Shown here in pieces: positions 63,572-64,000 of a stretch of 64,000 nucleotides of DNA (the first letter of the stretch is position 1; every line of letters begins with the position of its first letter). Source of the DNA: Zygaena filipendulae (taxonomy: Eukaryota; Arthropoda; Insecta; Lepidoptera; Zygaenidae). A model generated the notes under the pieces. It saw nothing but the letters and a program-made list of their open reading frames with translations, did no database searches and was not told the DNA's origin. The stretch covers positions 3,804,501 through 3,868,500 of the forward strand of contig OU015669.1 in the NCBI GenBank assembly GCA_907165275.2. The letters are read 5' to 3'. A program made the position numbers and the translations under genes.

Positions 63572-63655
63572 TACAAGCTGCTCCCTGTGACTTCACTCGC
63601 GTGATTCCATCAGGAACTCTTTGTTTCATAATAGAGTTATTTTCGCATTTTTAAA
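63572..63655 (-). mobile_element. Helitron-like element, internally deleted
   Basis: AAGCTGCTCCCTGTGACTTC, ACTCGCGTGATTCC, then a jump to GAGTTATTTTCGCATTTTTA. Confidence 0.55.
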
Positions 63656-63801
63656 ATAGCATGAATCAACAGTTCTTATTATTAGCAAGAAATGAAAATG
63701 TGATAATTCACTTAGTGAAGTGTTTAGATTTTCGCGTTCAAGTCCCGCGTAATTTTACATAATTCACTTAGTGGTCTTTTTTTCAGATATAATATTAGAA
63801 A

Positions 63802-63995
63802 TCCCTACTAATATTATAAATAATCTGTCTGTCTGTCTGTTACGCTTTTACGCCATTACGGCTCAACCGATCATCATGAAATTTTGTGGGTATACAATTT
63901 TTCAGGGGTACAGAGAAGGACATAGGATACTTTTTGCCGCGTAATTCCCGCAGGAACTCGGAAATTAACGCAGATGAAAACGCGGGAACAGCTAG
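63802..63995 (+). mobile_element. Helitron-like element, s1, full length
   Basis: TCCCTACTAATATTATAAAT start, (CTGT)n, GGGGTACAGAGAAGGACATA, hairpin CGCAGATGAAAACGCG, CTAG at 63992-63995, five bases before the window end. Confidence 0.85.
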
Positions 63996-64000
63996 TTCTT

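Noticed and set aside
63690..63775. Box B-like GTTCAAGTCCCG between two ATAATTCACTTAGTG copies
   Set aside because: Too short, no box A; the duplicated 15-mer alone does not define an element.

Overview
The window looks like intergenic or intronic DNA from a moth or butterfly (Lepidoptera). It is AT-rich throughout and packed with short non-autonomous transposable elements of types common in Lepidoptera. I found no intact protein-coding gene, no rRNA, no complete tRNA and no CRISPR array. Nearly all reading frames longer than 60 codons fall inside repeats or in AT-rich DNA without recognisable domains. The only protein remnant I can assign is the C-terminal end of a non-LTR retrotransposon reverse transcriptase at 15173-15870, split by a second retroposon.

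The dominant feature is a Helitron-like family, with about 60 recognisable copies or fragments in both orientations. Read in Helitron orientation, a full copy starts TC, ends CTAG, has a perfect 6-bp stem hairpin (CCGCGG, loop GTGAAA) about 10 nt before the CTAG, and sits between A and T with no target duplication. In the list, '+' means the hairpin-CTAG end is on the right and '-' means it is on the left. The 3' third is shared, but at least six different 5' ends are attached to it. I call these s1 (TCCTACTAATATTATAAA), s2 (TCTATATAATAAAAATGAAT), s3 (TCTATACATATAAAATG), s4 (GTCGCTTCCCGCTGTCTGTC near the 5' end), s5 (TCTAATATATATAAATCACG) and s6 (5' end rich in CACAAACT repeats). They resemble the Helitron-like repeats reported from Lepidoptera (Lep1-type); that assignment is from memory and was not searched.

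Other recurrent families are: C, a MITE with paired TGACGTCA palindromes (7 copies); D, a ~240-bp MITE with ends TGGACATAGATAAG (5 copies); B, a ~350-bp MITE flanked by TATA (3 copies); F, a long-hairpin foldback element with TAA target duplication (2 copies); I, a 384-bp composite with a 5-bp target duplication (2 copies); and smaller families L, H and M. Several tRNA-derived SINE fragments and retroposon tails are also present.

Layout: 1-3100 is mixed, with the foldback element. 3165-4659 is a 15-unit, 100-bp satellite in which every unit carries a near-palindrome around CACGTG. 4.8-8.7 kb is a dense Helitron cluster that includes a copy with three exact 119-bp internal units. 9-19.5 kb has C-family MITEs, a tandem Helitron duplication and the nested retrotransposon. 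19.5-31 kb is a mosaic that includes a possible core promoter at about 24.6 kb inside an inverted-repeat-flanked segment. 31-32 kb holds a Helitron inserted cleanly into another Helitron. 33-45 kb has the B, C and I elements. 45.7-49 kb is the emptiest stretch. 50-64 kb repeats the same families.

A few unique segments may be functional but are unproven: the promoter-like site near 24643, a TATA box followed by a signal-peptide-like frame at 34624-34836, a CpG-rich island at 20262-20350, and a possible short first exon near 52957-53076.
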